Part shown: positions 29,757-42,723 of the stretch, one piece after another | Position numbering within the stretch: position 1 is the first letter of the stretch | How the letters are laid out: every line of letters starts with the position of its first letter | From: Steinernema hermaphroditum | Taxonomy: Eukaryota; Nematoda; Chromadorea; Rhabditida; Steinernematidae | Length of the DNA: 64,000 bases | Reading direction: 5' to 3' | Assembly (NCBI GenBank): GCA_030435675.1 | Contig: CM059622.1 | Coordinates: 5,642,001 to 5,706,000 of the forward strand | Position numbers and translations under genes: made by a program | The notes under the pieces: generated by a model | What the model was told of the DNA's origin: nothing | Seen by the model: the letters and a program-made list of their open reading frames with translations, nothing else | Databases searched by the model: none

Positions 29757-32599
29757 TTAAGGCCAACGCTGTCCTCCGCCTCCCATGGAGCTGCTCCACG
29801 ACGAGCTGTGTCCGTGCTGATCGTTGTAGTCGCGAGAACGCCCTCCAAAGCTTCCACTCGAAGAACTACCAGTCCAGGCACTACCTCGTGGCGCCACGTA
29901 ACCACCATCGTCGCGGCGGCCTGCGTAGTCGCTGACTCCACCCGATGACGAGATTGTTTCGTTTCGTCCATAGTTTCCGCGGGACGACGAGTCGTACCCA
30001 CTAATTCCATAGTCGCTGGGGCGGGATCCGGAACTGCTTCCGTATCCATAGCCGGTAGATCCTCCGACTTGTCCTCCATATGACGAGGAGCTACCTCCAT
30101 GTCCGTACGAGGACGATGTGTTCGAGATGTTCGACGAACGAGAGTAGGGATCCGCAGAACGATCTGAAGGAAAAGGGATTAGGACACTTGTTGGACGAGA
30201 GACTACATACAGGCTTGTCCACCAGAAGGACGAGAACTGTCGCGCGGATCCGAGCGAGGAGGCTCGTCGCGTCCACGGCGAGCAGCACTGTCACGGTCGG
30301 TACGGTAGCGATCACGATCCGAATGAAGCGATGTACTGGACGTGGAAGTGTGGTGGGCGCGATGATGGCTGCGGCTACGGTCGCGGTCATGATCACGGCC
30401 TACGATGAGAACATCGGAAGGACGGCTGTCACGGCGCTCCCGAGGCGAACGTGAACGGCGCCGAGCTGCCGATGGTCCGCTCTCGACGTATTCACGGCGA
30501 TGTCTAAAAGAATTGACATTAGTGATCTTCAAGAGGATCATTTTAAGCAGAAAAAAAATTTCAAAAAAGATATTTTGAGTTAATACTGTATATTGTAATA
30601 GTGAACCTGGGAGCACTGGAAGATGAATGAAAGTCCGGTCCACGACGTTGAGCAGAGGGAGCTGCTGCCGCTGCGGCGGCGCTTGTGGCATTGGACAAGC
30701 CAGCGAGCACGCTGGGAACGGCTGATACGGACGATGCCAAGGCTTGGAACTGACGCATCTGCTGAACTTCCAGCTTCTCACGCTCGAGCTTCTCGCGTTC
30801 GTAGCGGATGCGTTCGCGCTCTCTTTGAAGACGTAGCTCTTCTTCGCGGATACGGTGTTCTTCCTCCTTGCGCCGCAACATGGCGGCCATATCACGTCGG
30901 TCCATCATGTGTATGGGGGAACGCGAACGGCGATGCTCATCGTGATGGTGGTAAGAAGGACGCGAAGAAGGAGGTGGCAACGGGCGTCGGAAACGATCGC
31001 CGGCCTCTCGGGCTCGGATATATCTCGACGATTCGTAGGGAGGCGCACGGTGCGCGGAAGTGGCGTGCCGAATGACTGGCGGCTTTGAATCTCGGGAATC
31101 GTGAACCGTGGCGGCGCTCTTCTTGACAGTTGTCAAGGTTTTCGTGGTTGACGAAGTCTTTGGCTCTAAAAATTCGCTCAATATACCTGTTCCATAGAAT
31201 AGGGAGAATTACTCGACGGAGTTGGCGCCGTGATTGGCTTCTTGACGTTGCTAAGTTTCTTCACACTGACGTTCGCCCCCTCTTTGGGCTTCTCAGAAGA
31301 CTTATCGGCGACAGTCTTCTTGTTCGCAGCAGCAACAGGCTTGGCCGCTTTGGGCGTTGGCTTAGATTCGACAACTTGGACATCGCTAACGAGTACGGGA
31401 GAGTCTGAACCGCCCTCCTTGGGGACATCAGCATCCTTTCCTGGAGGAGGTGTGGCAGCTGGGGGTGGCGGCGTGCATGGACCTTTCCTGGAGGCAGCAG
31501 CGGCGATATTCTTTTCTGCCTGTAAATCTCGATAAGACTCGGTCACCCCAGCTACCGCTCCAAAACCTTTTCAACGCTTATAACTTTTCCTTTAAAATTG
31601 GTTCGGTGTAATTTCTCAATGCAAACTGCAACATCCGTCGGGTCGTGCATCGTAACGAATCCAAAGCATGTTGGTGGTGTACTCTTTGTATTGAAAATCT
31701 TAGCGGTTTGAACTTTTCCGATTGTGGAAAACAGTGCCTAAAAGGGTCCGACGTTGAACAAGATGTCACGTTGAAGGAAACGATGCCTTGATGTCAGCTG
31801 CTTTGGTTATCGTAGAGATTCCGCGGACCCAGAGGCTGGTATACTTGTTGGCAAACGTCTTTTGCTTCCTTGTTTCAGGATCTTCTGGCGCTGGCTGCTG
31901 CTGCTCCTCTTTAGCTTCAGCTTCTTCTGACTTCTCGTTTGCCTGGTCGTGATTGTTTTCATCGTCAACTTCTTCTGATTCCGGCACATCATCTTCCTTC
32001 TCAATATCGACTTCATCTTGTTCTTGGGTGGACACATTCTCTTCCATCTCCACATCCTCTTCCTCCCGAGGCTCATCCGTCTCTTCTTCGACAACTTCCT
32101 CGGCATCGTCGATCTGCTCAACAAGCGAATCATCGCCATCTTCATCAACCTGCTCTACCAAGTCATCCACAACAAGATCCCCTTCCCCGGCTAGAAATGC
32201 TTTATCGTTTTCCACACGCGGTCCACTGTGTAACCTACAGTTCTCAGCGGTCGAGTCTTCAGTGTTAGTAACGGCTTCTTCAACAGCAGCAGATCCCCCG
32301 GGATTCGAAGTGTCAAATAAATAAGTCTCAACATTCTGTCCTGCGTCTTTCAAAATCTAAAATCGTTAATCACCCCTATTTGTTCACCACAACGGTTATT
32401 CATCAAAAGCTTTCAGTTGCACTGCCTACGGAAAAAGCGGGAGAAAAAGACATACCTTACTGAGACGTTCGATGAGAGCCAATCGGAAGCCGGAAGTGTC
32501 CGCTCTACGCTTCTCCAGCTCCTGGCGGAGCTCGGCAATCTTCAAATCGGACAACAGCTTCATGTTGCCACTCTTGGCTTCTGGTTCAGTGGAAGTCAT
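29757..32599 (-). CDS. SAFB-like nuclear protein (SAP domain plus RRM)
   Basis: Scaffold-attachment-factor-B-like proteins bind DNA through a SAP helix pair and RNA through one RRM. Exons fit in phase at 32599-32456, 32356-31787, 31737-31567, 31519-31213 and from 31165; further 3' exons reach the stop at 29757. Seen in order: a SAP domain (LKIAELRQELEKR), a long Glu/Asp-rich stretch, and an RRM starting LWVRGIS with the RNP strand CFGFVTM. An Ala/Pro-rich linker, an Arg/Glu helix (REREKLEREKLEV type), an Arg/Ser-rich part and a Gly/Ser/Tyr-rich tail follow. The second intron begins with GC. The ATG is three bases after an ATTGCAG acceptor. SAFB is the best fit because SAP, acidic, RRM and RE-rich segments occur in that order. 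Confidence 0.8.
31738..31786 (-). other. GC-AG intron inside the SAFB RRM
   Basis: The join ATCAAG to GCACTGTTT gives the RRM helix ADIKALFSTIG in phase 0. The intron of 49 bases begins GCATCG and ends TTTTAG. The only nearby GT would leave a 35-base intron and break the frame. Confidence 0.8.
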
Positions 32600-32602
32600 G
32601 AC

Positions 32603-33504
32603 CTGCAATGGCGAGAGTTGAAGAAGTTAGCGTTCACTCGCGGCGATGAGGACCAAAGCGTCTACAGAGCGGTCAGCATTACGAAAATCGATCGCTGCGC
32701 AGACGGATAGACCCAGGCGAAGTCGGCGTTCTTTGCGAGACCAAGGGCAAAAACGAACAAAACGAAAACTATTTCTTCTAATCCGTTCCTCGAAATGTTT
32801 TGGCTGATATTTGTCAAGAGTGCATGAGCGTAAAGTGCGACCGGACAACGCAGAAAAAAAGGAATATTCGCGAAGGAAAAAGAACCGAAACGGAAGCCAA
32901 AAAACTTTAGATTGTGACGGAAATCCGATAAATTGAATCAGTCTGTCTCCCACAAACTCTGCAAAATGTGTCTGTGTGTCTACTAGACAGCCAATCAAAG
33001 CAAATAGCAGATATCGGACGTTTGGGCTGATCTTCACGTCTTCGCCTGCTGCACTTTCGAGTTTTGCTCGCGATGATGATGGAGAAAATCTGAAATGCCG
33101 TGGGAAGCGGCCGATCTGTGAAGCAGCAGAGTGCATGAATAACGCTAAAGCATACAGGTTCACGTACAAAGCGATCGTGAACGCAAGGAAAGAAGCAGAG
33201 GAAGCATCGCGCGAACGGAACGTGAAAGGCAATTCTGGACGATGCGTGCGGCCGTCAAGGATTGTGCAGACATTCCGGTTTCAAAATCTACAAAACCCTA
33301 AAATAGGAGTGGAGTGACCGCAGAAATGAACGTAGGTCGTCCTGAAGGTTCAGGAGATGATCCACTGAACAGGCGAGGTCTTCGGACTCTTTTGAAATCG
33401 GAGAAAACGCCGTTTTAATGCGCGTTTTTATGTTCTATACGCACCGCTTTTCGCGTTCTCTACGTGTTACTTGGCATCTCTTTGATTCTTGCCTCTCTTT
33501 CCAG
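32603..33504. other. Divergent promoter region SAFB / ABHD11
   Basis: About 0.9 kb between head-to-head genes. Open frames on both strands are short and compositionally odd. GTCT repeats lie around 32945-32985. No gene is supported. Confidence 0.45.
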
Positions 33505-33516
33505 GGTAACCCCGCC

Positions 33517-34451
33517 ATGTCGGCCGTCCGGAGAAAGCTCAGCGCGGCGGTGTCGCTCGCCTTCACGAAGTATGGAGAGTCCGGCGATCTCCAAAGAAAG
33601 CCGCTCGTCATCGCGCACGGACTCTTCGGTCAGAAGCAGAACTGGAACTCCGTCTCCAAAGCTCTCCAGCGGCGCCTCGGGAATCAGATCTTCTCCGTCG
33701 ACATGCGGAACCACGGCGAATCGCCTCATGTGCCGACGATGGAGTACGAGGAGATGGCGCTCGATCTCGTGAAGTTCATCGAATCCGTCGTGCTCCCATC
33801 CACTTCTGGGAAGTTCTCTTCGGTATACCTGCTTGGGCACTCCATGGGAGGAAAGGCGGCGATGTCACTGGCGCTTTCCGAAGAAAAGAAGCATCTCATC
33901 GACAGACTAATTGTGGAAGGTTGGTGGATTCGGAAGTTTCGGTGACTTCTAAGTCAGCCATTAAACCAGGCTCTTCTACATCTCTTCTTTAAGATGTGTC
34001 GCCGAACACGATGAACAAGAGCTCTCACAGCAACTTCCCGCATTACATCCGCGCGATGAAAGAAGCCGATCTGACACAGTCGAGAAAGCTGATCGGCGAA
34101 TACCTGGCTCCCATTGTGACCGACCTGGCAACGCGACAGTTCTTGCTGACGAATCTGGCGCCCAGCAACGGCGAGTCTCGGCTGAAGTGGAAGCTCAACC
34201 TCGACGCCATCGAAGACTTCCTCTCGCACATCACGAGCACAACTCTCTCTACGGGCACATTCGAAGGCCGCTCACTCTTCCAATCCGGAGGCCGTTCGGA
34301 CTACATCACTCCCCAGGATCACCCTGTCATCTTGGATTTGTTCCCGAACGCGCAGTTCGACGTCATTCCTGACGCGGGCCATTGGGTGCACGCCGAACAG
34401 CCGCAGCTCTTCATGGAGTCGCTTGTTCGCTTCATAGAGGCCGACGATTGA
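33517..34451 (+). CDS. Alpha/beta hydrolase, ABHD11-like
   Basis: Two exons, 33517-33919 and 33994-34451, join in phase to 286 residues. Seen: HGLFGQKQNW after the first strand (oxyanion loop), VDMRNHGESPH, the nucleophile elbow GHSMGG, DVSPNTM, and the late catalytic histidine in DAGHWVHAEQP. This matches ABHD11, a mitochondrial serine hydrolase that in mammals protects the 2-oxoglutarate dehydrogenase complex. Whether the N-terminus (SAVRRKLSAAVSLAF) is a mitochondrial presequence is plausible but unproven. The ATG is 12 bases after a CTTTCCAG acceptor. Confidence 0.9.
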
Positions 34452-35118
34452 TAGATTTTTTATTAGAGTAAATTGTTTAGTGTGCCACTTTCGAATGTAC
34501 GCGAAATCCGATTAGAGCGGAGTGAGTGTATTTTTACGCTGTTTTCGTTTTCGGAGATCTAATTTAGGGATGCACGAGGACATCCTCCGCCAAAGTACTC
34601 GTCTCGTTATTACGCAGACGTGCTGATCGCAGGTTCTGCATGCTTCCAGGGGTTTCTGTGTGTTTGCCAATATGTTTACTTAGGCTATCGTAACTTCCGA
34701 AGGCCTTTAGAGGGCGAGTTCTCAAATTAAAGGGGTGGTGCCCAAGATTTTCTGCCTAAATGAACGTATTAGTCCGCTTCGCGCGTTTCATTCCTCTTTT
34801 TCGCTTTTGTTTACATCGTCTTAAATGCCTACCAGCGGAAAAGAAAAACACGTAGGAGACGGCATTGACGGCCCTCAGATGAGAGGCTTTAGAAGGGGAA
34901 GGAAGCCCGCGGCAGAGACGGAAGATCGCAATAAAAACACTTCCCCTCACAACGACTGACTCAGAAGCTCTTGTGAGACATTTCGACTCTGTCTAGACAC
35001 TGGAGCTGTCTATAAAAGGCTTTATGTCTCCCGGAGAGAAGTGGTGCTTGGGCCAAGCTCCAGAGGTTCCCAATAAACACGCAATTTATTCGCATTCCGA
35101 TAGAAATCGAAGGAGATC
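34452..35118. other. 3' intergenic region ABHD11 / KCTD
   Basis: 667 bases between convergent genes. No coding signal seen. A GTCTAGAC palindrome lies at 34991-34998 within a local GTCT/AGAC-rich stretch. Confidence 0.4.
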
Positions 35119-36130
35119 CTAGTAGTTTCGAATGAAGATGAACTGGGAGTAGTGCATGAAGCGCTCCTCTTCGCTCTGGTGTGGGTCGAGAGACTTGGCG
35201 GGCGCGTTGGCTGAGGAGGAGATGCACCGGAAGCCGTTCTGCGCCAGCACATCGAAGGCCTGCTCGAGGAAGGAGTGCTTCAGGTAGAAGCGCGCCGTGT
35301 AGCGGTCCTCGCCCATGCCAGAGTCGCGCGTTTCGTTGAGACTGCCGCCGAAGACCTGGCGACAGAGGGAGACCCTTCCGCAGACGAGGATACGGTGGAT
35401 CTTGCGGAAGTTGACGACGTCCGAGGTGATGCCCTGCCGGCCGAAGGAAAGCGTTCCGTGGTAGGATACAGTAATGACGGAACTCTGAGGGGTGTTCTCG
35501 ACGACCCACTGCTCGAGGCGCGGAAGGCGGAAGAATTGGGCCTCGATAAGGAGCTGGCTCCACTTGTCGAAGTCGTCGGGAAGCACGGGCGCCATCTCCG
35601 GACGCCGGAGGGCGTTGAGGATTAGGGAGAAGATCTCGGCGTTGCGGTCGATGAAGATTTCCTCGTCGTCGCTTCTTTGACTGAATGAGGAGTATATAGT
35701 TAGGGAGGGGAACCTATGGAATGTGGCCAGGGGGAGTATTTCCATACGCGTAATTGTAAGCCTTGAAAGGACGCCCGAAAGAAGGAAAACAACCACAGGA
35801 AACGACAAACAAAGGCTTTCCAAGATGGAAGACCTCCACGACCTTCCATACATCTCGAAGTAGACGTTAGAAGAGGTTAAGGTGAGAGCCATGCTTTGCC
35901 CTTATGGATATTTTACGCGTGAGTTGTTTTGATTATAAGGGTTGTCGTCTCAAGAGTGGGTGGGATTAACAGCAAGAAGCGGTCCTAAGGGTTCGGAAGT
36001 GAAAACTTTGCAAAGAACAAAAGTGGTACCTGTACTTGGCCAGGAGGGAGTCGGGTTCCCTCTGAAGAATGTGACGCATGACGGCGCGTGGTTCACCGGA
36101 CACGTTGAGGCGAACCACCGGAGAGGCCAT
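35119..36130 (-). CDS. BTB/POZ protein, KCTD8/12/16-like
   Basis: Exon 1 (36130-36030) and exon 2 (35680-35119) join as KY-SQRSDDEE to give 220 residues. The T1-type BTB domain spans about residues 4-95 (VVRLNVSGEP, IFIDRNAEIFSLILNAL). The second half, with TVSYHGTLSFGR, ILVCGRVSLCRQVFGGSLNE and TARFYLKHSFLEQAFD, is the H1 domain typical of KCTD8, 12 and 16. Known for those: they are auxiliary subunits of GABA-B receptors and modulate G-protein responses. The role here is inferred from the family. The intron (349 bases) is long for this locus. The protein is shorter than vertebrate members, which carry longer linkers or an H2 domain. Confidence 0.85.
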
Positions 36131-37477
36131 CTTGAGGGGGCAGAGGGCAGTCGGCCGGGCTACTGGACGGCAACTGTGGATTCCCGAGAGGGCGCGGGGC
36201 GTTTTTGTCACGGCGCCGCAATTCTCCTCCCCCAGCGCCGCTCCAAGTCCGGACAAAACGGACGACGTTGTCGGCCACGACGACGTCGCCGAGGCGAATT
36301 GATCGTTTATTGGAGGGAAGGGCCGGGCGTGGTTTGTCTCTTCGAGGAAGCGAAAGAATGAATCCGGAGCGCCGAGGAGAAATGAAGAATGGAAGGACGC
36401 CTCGGTTGCAATCTCCCGGAGTCCAATTATGCAGCGGAATTGAATAGGCGATGAGGAGGAACTTCGGACGTGCGCGCGTCTCTGATTGCCCGCGGGTCCG
36501 CCAGGCCACTTGCCCCTCCGGGAAGACAAATTCGATGTCCTCGAGGTCGAGAGGCACGTATGGACAGTGATTAAGTGCCCTGATCCACTCAGCATATGCA
36601 TGGAATTCGCTGTAGGCTGTAATGGAGAAAAATCTCAAGCGTTTATGAGGGAAATGATAGATGAACTGGACAAGATTTGTTCTTTTCCGTCTGGTTTTTG
36701 CATGGCCAAGGTTCTGCAACAATCGTCGGCCCCACCGGAACCAATTACGTAGGAAATTGCGCAAATTGGATGCCTCCGGAATTCCGCTCCTTTGAATTCT
36801 CGATTGGCCAATTATGAACTTCAACTTCATGAAGGCCACCACCTCACCAGCAGCCAAAAAGAGGAACAAGTTGACCAGCCCGGGGATGATAGTAGGCCTA
36901 AAAGGGAGTTTTGCAAATGGCGTTCTAAAGAAATAAAGAATCCTCCAACGATTTTTCGGATTTTTTTCATTCGTCTTAACACGGCTGGCCATTAAGAACC
37001 GACCAGTAAAAGGATGGTTCTTTTGACTCGGGTTGCTTGATACCCAGAACACAAGGGTGAAAGATGACATCACTTCTAATTTTAAGGAAATGGAACCAGT
37101 CTTCTTTGGGTTTGGAAGCTCGAAGACGAGTTCAAGAAGAAGACATTAAGGATGGCCAAAGTTGAAAGCGGCTACCCTCCGCTCCTTGAAGTTTTAAACA
37201 GCCTTTCCCTATAGAAATCTTCAGATGCTCCAGACCGAAGTGAATCGTGAGATAAACACTAAAAAAATAAGATCTCCTCCGAGAAGCGGGATAGAATGGG
37301 TTGACCTCTGTGGAAATGGCCCTCGGACTAAATTCGGACACCTGGACAAACTATGCATGAAACGCACTTTGAAAAAATAATAAATTTATGTAATAGGAGC
37401 TTTTCACATCATTATGCATATCATAATCTGAAGGGATTCGAGGAAACAACGGGATTCGAAGGAGGAGGAGACTAGAT
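36131..37477. other. Intergenic, no gene seen
   Basis: 1.35 kb upstream of the KCTD-like gene and downstream of the RUN-domain gene. It has a GC-rich proximal part (36.1-36.5 kb) and an AT-rich distal part. Frames here show no family similarity. Probably the KCTD promoter. Confidence 0.4.
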
Positions 37478-40400
37478 CTAGTGGTGTACAATCAGGTTGG
37501 AAGTCGGAATCAGGCCCTGCATCACTCGATCGGTCTTCCGGTGCATCCTGAAGCAGCGCGAAAAGGGGCCTCGTGTAGAGAGGACGCGGACGCGTTCCCC
37601 CTTGTCCACGGGGAGAAGCCCCGGCGCGGAGAGATCGGAGATGACAGAGGCGATCGGCGACGACTCGAGCGCCGCCGAGGCGCCCTTTGAAGACGAAAGC
37701 CGCGGCCGAGGCAAGAGGACCGGGATTCTGGAGTAGCATCGCCTTCTGGGGGAGTGCACCGTCATCAGCGAGGAGGAGGCTGAGGTGGAGGGCTTCGCCT
37801 CGGGCGAGAGGCGCGCCGGCATCGAGGAACTCTTCGGGACGCGCGAGTCGCTCGGAAGCCGCGAGGCGCCACAGTTCCAGTCCCAGTCGTGGGTGGAGGA
37901 CGACGTGGAGTGAGTCGCCTCGGCGTTGCGCCGTTCGATGACCGAGAGGAGCTCGAGGCTCTCGACGAGTCTCCAGAGGAGACTACGGTAGGCGCTGGAG
38001 GCGCGCAGCAGGAACGCCGAGTCCGTATAGAGGCGCTCGAGGACGTTCTCTTTGAGCACCACGTAGCTGAGCCAGCAGTCTAGGGAACGCAATCTGAAAA
38101 CAGAAGGTATTGAACTTGAGAATCAACGAAGAAGGGATACATCTTTGACCAAGATATGAGTGGGCATCTCATGAGGTTGAAAGTCTAGGGTAAAATGAAG
38201 ATATAAGACAAAAGCGAGCTTTTGCAACAGTTATTTCCAGCTCATAAGAGGACGGGGGCCGTGATGGGCTTACCGCATTTTATAAAATTGTAAAAGCTAC
38301 CCTCTCCTCTTTGTATTTTTCGCCTCCAGGATTCAATTTCGCAAGTTCCACATCCCCATAAACACTCTGTCACTTGCAGTCGCACCGTTTTTGACGTGTC
38401 CTCCTTTCGTCTCCGCCACAAAGTGACAGCCCCGATGTCCTTGCCGAAAACTCGATTTAACGTCCGCAAGAAAACAAGCCGAAATTTGAGAAAATTAGGT
38501 CCAATCCGAAAACCCACCCGCGTTCTGCTAATGACGGCCGGAGATAAACAATGTCTTCGCATTTTAAATGCCCCGTCGGCTGTTTATCGCCTTTTGGAAT
38601 TCCCTCGGGCTGCGCCGCTTGCGCAATTTCGGCGCCACATGTCACTCAAATGAAAAAGCGAAGGAAATGAAGCGCTATTTTGTGTGCCGTTCGGCGTTCC
38701 GAAAGGGAGTTCGAAGAGAGGGAAAGGCTGCTTACCTGAGGAGTCGTTTGAAAAAGGTCTGAACGCGAGAATTTAGGGGCTTCTCGCTGGCGTCCAACTC
38801 TTTCATGATTGCGTGGATGTTCGCTGTTGCTGGACCTGAAATGCACACATGAAGCTATGGCCCTAAGAGTGCGATTTGAAGGGTCAGTTGTGGTCAAAAG
38901 GAAGGAAATACAAAACATCCTTCGGAATCAATTTTAACACCCGGTGATTGGGCTTATTTTGTTGCTTAAAGGCGATAAAATACTCCATATTGGGTAAAAT
39001 TCGTTGATTTTGTGGATCCTTTCTCTACAGCATTCCCCAATGTGGCAGGTCCCTAGGACGATTCGTCTCTGCACTGCAGCGTGATTAATTTGGTCCCTAG
39101 ACTCAGAGATGATTCATCCTGCTGTGACTCATGAGAAGAGGAAACTCATTTCATATTTTCCATTTATATCGAAACAAATGGCTCCTAATGTGACCGATGA
39201 CTAACCACCTGTAGCACAATCTTCCGTTGAGTCTAATCGGAAAACTTAAATTTTACCTACCAGAAGCTGTGATGGCGGTGATCATGTTCCAGGGATGGAG
39301 TTCCTGGAAGAGTCCGTCGGCGACGATTGCCTCCATGGCCTCGCAAAGGGCCGTCGAGGTTCTGCCGCGGGCGATCTCGGCGACTCCTTCGACCACCCTC
39401 TCCACCATCACTCTCTTAGCGGCGTAGATGGGGAGCCCCACGATGGAGAGCTCCGTGGCATGGAGCTTGAGCCTCGCTACGGCGTCTCTTTCCCGCATGC
39501 TCGTCGTGGTGTGCGCTCCGGAAGTCCAGCTTCTCTCGAGCACTTCGCTGGTGGTGCAGTCGCAGAGCTGCCTCCGGAGGTTCGCAGGCTGCGCCCACGT
39601 GGGAGGCTGGAGCCGTCTTCGCACGCTGAAGCACGTCCTGCAGGCCTCGGCGGTGGTGGAGGTGCGTCGAGTGGCCGAAGAGGGCCGTTTCTTCGCCTCG
39701 ATGTTGTTGGGGGAGACGTTGGAGGGAGACGTGTCTGTGGTGGTCGCCGAAGCGGAGGAGCCCGTGAGGAGGCGAGAGTTGGACTTGAAGAAGGAGCACG
39801 CATCGACGACGTTTCTGCAAAAACGGTCATTGAAGGGTTTATGAGGTTATGACGGGGAGATCATTTGGGTCATTTGCGGTGCTACAGTATCCATTAATCA
39901 GAGTTATGGAGAGAATTCGTCATTCGGTGAGCGGAAACTCTCCAGATTTTAGGGGTGGCCTCCTCATTTCCGGTCTGTTCGCCGAAAATCGTTTTCTTTA
40001 CGAGAATAGAATTTCCGGTCGATAATCGGACACATCAAGGGAACGGCTTTTTGTGTTGTTGACGAGTGCTTTCTGCAGAGAGGATGCAGGAAAACAAGTC
40101 GTTTTTCGGGTTGTATGGAAAGATTGGATGCATACACCCAGTAATGTCGAAATATAATCAATTTCTGGGGCAGTTTACAAAGTTCTTTTATGTATCTCTG
40201 ACGTTCCATGCCATAGAATATTACAACCTCGTTGTGGATTCTTTTAATCCTTAAGAATGAATGAAAACCATGGAAACATTCCCTTTCGTTCGTTTCTGCT
40301 CATTCGAGGAAGTAATTTTCTTTTGCACTATAACATCAAAAATGGAAAGTTGAAGAACGCGACTAAGAGGACAGTGTTTATATGGAAATTCCTGCTGTAA

Positions 40401-42723
40401 GATCACATGAAATCATTCAGGCATAAACAGACCCCTTCTTACTATATATTCGTTTGTTCAATTCTCTCTATTTCCGCCTTTTCGAGGAAGCAGTTTTGTT
40501 TTCGAACACGAGATGGATCACCGAAATGAAGAATTCGAGTTGTTTTCTTCTCCTTTTGTCACCTTCCCTCCAAAATGTGCTTTCAACCGGGAAATGTTTT
40601 CGATGAAAACGCCTCCAGAATTCCGAAGAAAGAGCTCAAAAATGCTTTCGTCCGCTTATTTCGTTTCCCCCCATTTCCGGTCCCTTCCATCAGCTTCTTC
40701 TATTATTTCTTTGGCTGTGAATCGATTTTCTTTATGAGAATCCTCTCCCGCTTCCTCGCCTAACCACCACGGGGACAGCTGTTCTCCTGGACAGCCGCCG
40801 CCCTCTTTTGCATATTCATCCTGGTGCTAAGAGGCGAAGCAAACTGACTTTGGCAAGAGGACGGCCAGTGAGGGCCAATCTTCGATATGTACAGGGCCGC
40901 CGCTGCATCCGAGGCCGGAGTCGCGCTTGTCCAGCGCCGAAAGGACCGATGCGTCCAGCTTCTCATTGTCGGAGATGGCGTCGAGGCAGAGGCGCGTCGA
41001 GGCGGCGCCCTCCTGGCGCACGCGCTCCATCATCTGCGAGAGCGAGAGCGACGATCCGCCGCAGAAGCTCGGAATCTGAAACGGAACCGTACACCAGAGG
41101 TCGTCGGAGGGGAGGGATGGTCAGTGCAGCCCTCGCTCATCAGCACTTCGTGGGAATTCTCTCGCAATTTTGCATAAATTATTCACTCATCAATCGATCG
41201 GCGGTGCCCTCTATCTCGGGATGTATCGCGATGTTTACGCGCAGCGACGTCGCCGTCTTGATCGGGCGGCTGTCGCTCGGATAATATTTACTCGAAAGCG
41301 AGATGGATCACCTGACGCGAAAACACATCTTCTTGATCGGGTATCGGCGAGGCGCCTTCTGATCGCCTCGAGAAAAGCCCGCAAAGTGACGCACAAAGGG
41401 AGAGGCTTGCCTTGGGGAGGCTAAGCGCCGATTAATCACGACTCACCTCGTGTGACATCGCCAGAAAGTTGAGCTCGGGGGCATTGGCTGCGGAAGCCGT
41501 CGACGACGACGATGGCCTCGCCGCCGCCGACGACGCTGGACTTCGAGCGCCCTGCAGGTCGGCGAACGTCCGGCGGGGTCGTGGAGGCGCTAGCGGGGGC
41601 ACTGCCGCCGCTTGCCAGCGGTCGAACACAGGTCTCTGCACCGGCGCTGTGCTCTCCGGCACGAATCCGATCTCGTTGTCGTTCACATCCACGTACCTGC
41701 AAGTACCGTAGTCTTAAAGGACGAACGCAACTTCTTCTTTCATTTTCAATGGAATCTTCGGTTCGGTTCAAACTTTGTTTTGATATTACGGTGGATTAAA
41801 TGGAGGTATGGATAAATGAACTCAATCCGTTATTATTCACTGTGATCCTACAACCTCATGCACTTTCGCATCCCTTGGGTTATTAAAAAAGCTCACGACA
41901 GATGGCTAAAAAGTTAAGCCGACGACGTACACATCAAAGTGTACCCCTTCAACATTCAGAGTATCCATGTCTAGACAGTATAATATATCTGCACTTGACT
42001 GGAAACTCTTCTCAGATTGCATTGTCCGTCTAGGCATGAAAAGGACACTTGAACAGATTAAATTCACGCGAACTAATTGGATCTATGGAAAGCTCTTTCC
42101 TTCAGAAGGACAAGAGAAAGAAACACCTTGGATTCTGTGCACGTACCTTCCGTTACCCATGTACAACTCGGAGTACTCATAGTCGGGCTGTCGCTCCACG
42201 AAAGTGGCCAGAAGACTCGTCGGCCTCCTCCGGTCGCCTACGGTAGCCGGACGCCGTCCCAAATCGGGCAGACTGCTGGTGCGGTCGTCGGGCGGGGGCT
42301 CGGCGCTCCGGATGCGTCCCCAAGTGGTGAGCCCGTGGGCGACGGCGGCGAAGGCCGTGGGAGAGGGCGAAGGCACGTCGTCGCCCAGCTGGCTGCTCGT
42401 CGCCCAGTGTCCACTCTCCTCGCCGGCGGCGAACGTCAGTTTGTAGTCGTTTTTGTTCGTCAAACAGCGCTCTCTCAGCCGATCCATATCCAAGCTGTCC
42501 GTGCTGATCAGCAGCTGACTCTGCAGAGAGTCGTCGTGTTATGCAAGCGCGAGATGAAGCCCACCTTGAAGGAGCGGTCGAGGGCCATGCTGGAGAAGAG
42601 GCTGTTGCTCTCGTCGGCGTCCATGGATCGCTCGAAATCGAGCTGCGCCACGTGCTGATCCATGTCAGCGGGCCACTCCATCTCGTCCATGATCTTCAGC
42701 TCGCACAGCTCCACCATCCTCAT
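37478..42723 (-). CDS. RUN-domain protein, UNC-14/RUSC-like
   Basis: The 3' exons are firm: 39814-39261, 38836-38736 and 38093-37478, joined in phase. They encode the RUN domain (RLKLHATELSIVGLP, FQELHPWNMITAI, SRVQTFFKRLL, SLDCWLSYVVLKENVLERL) and a Ser/Pro/Arg-rich tail. Upstream exons near 41.70-41.45, 42.49-42.1 and 42.72-42.56 kb are supported by open frames, acidic or Ser-rich composition and donor sites, but exact joins are uncertain, as is a frame near 41.03-40.83 kb. Known: RUN domains bind small GTPases and motor adaptors; UNC-14 works with UNC-51 and kinesin-1 in axonal transport. UNC-14 or RUSC is preferred for the helix pattern around GLPIYAAKRVMVERVV; other RUN families are possible. 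Confidence 0.65.

Noticed and set aside
29702..30454. Alternative proteins read in other frames across the SAFB tail
   Set aside because: The Gly/Ser/Tyr- and Arg/Ser-rich tail of SAFB explains the region; other frames are shadows of low-complexity codons.
39253..39852. Long plus-strand frames opposite the RUN-domain exon
   Set aside because: The minus strand encodes the conserved RUN domain with correct splice phases; the plus frames are antisense by-products of GC-rich codons.
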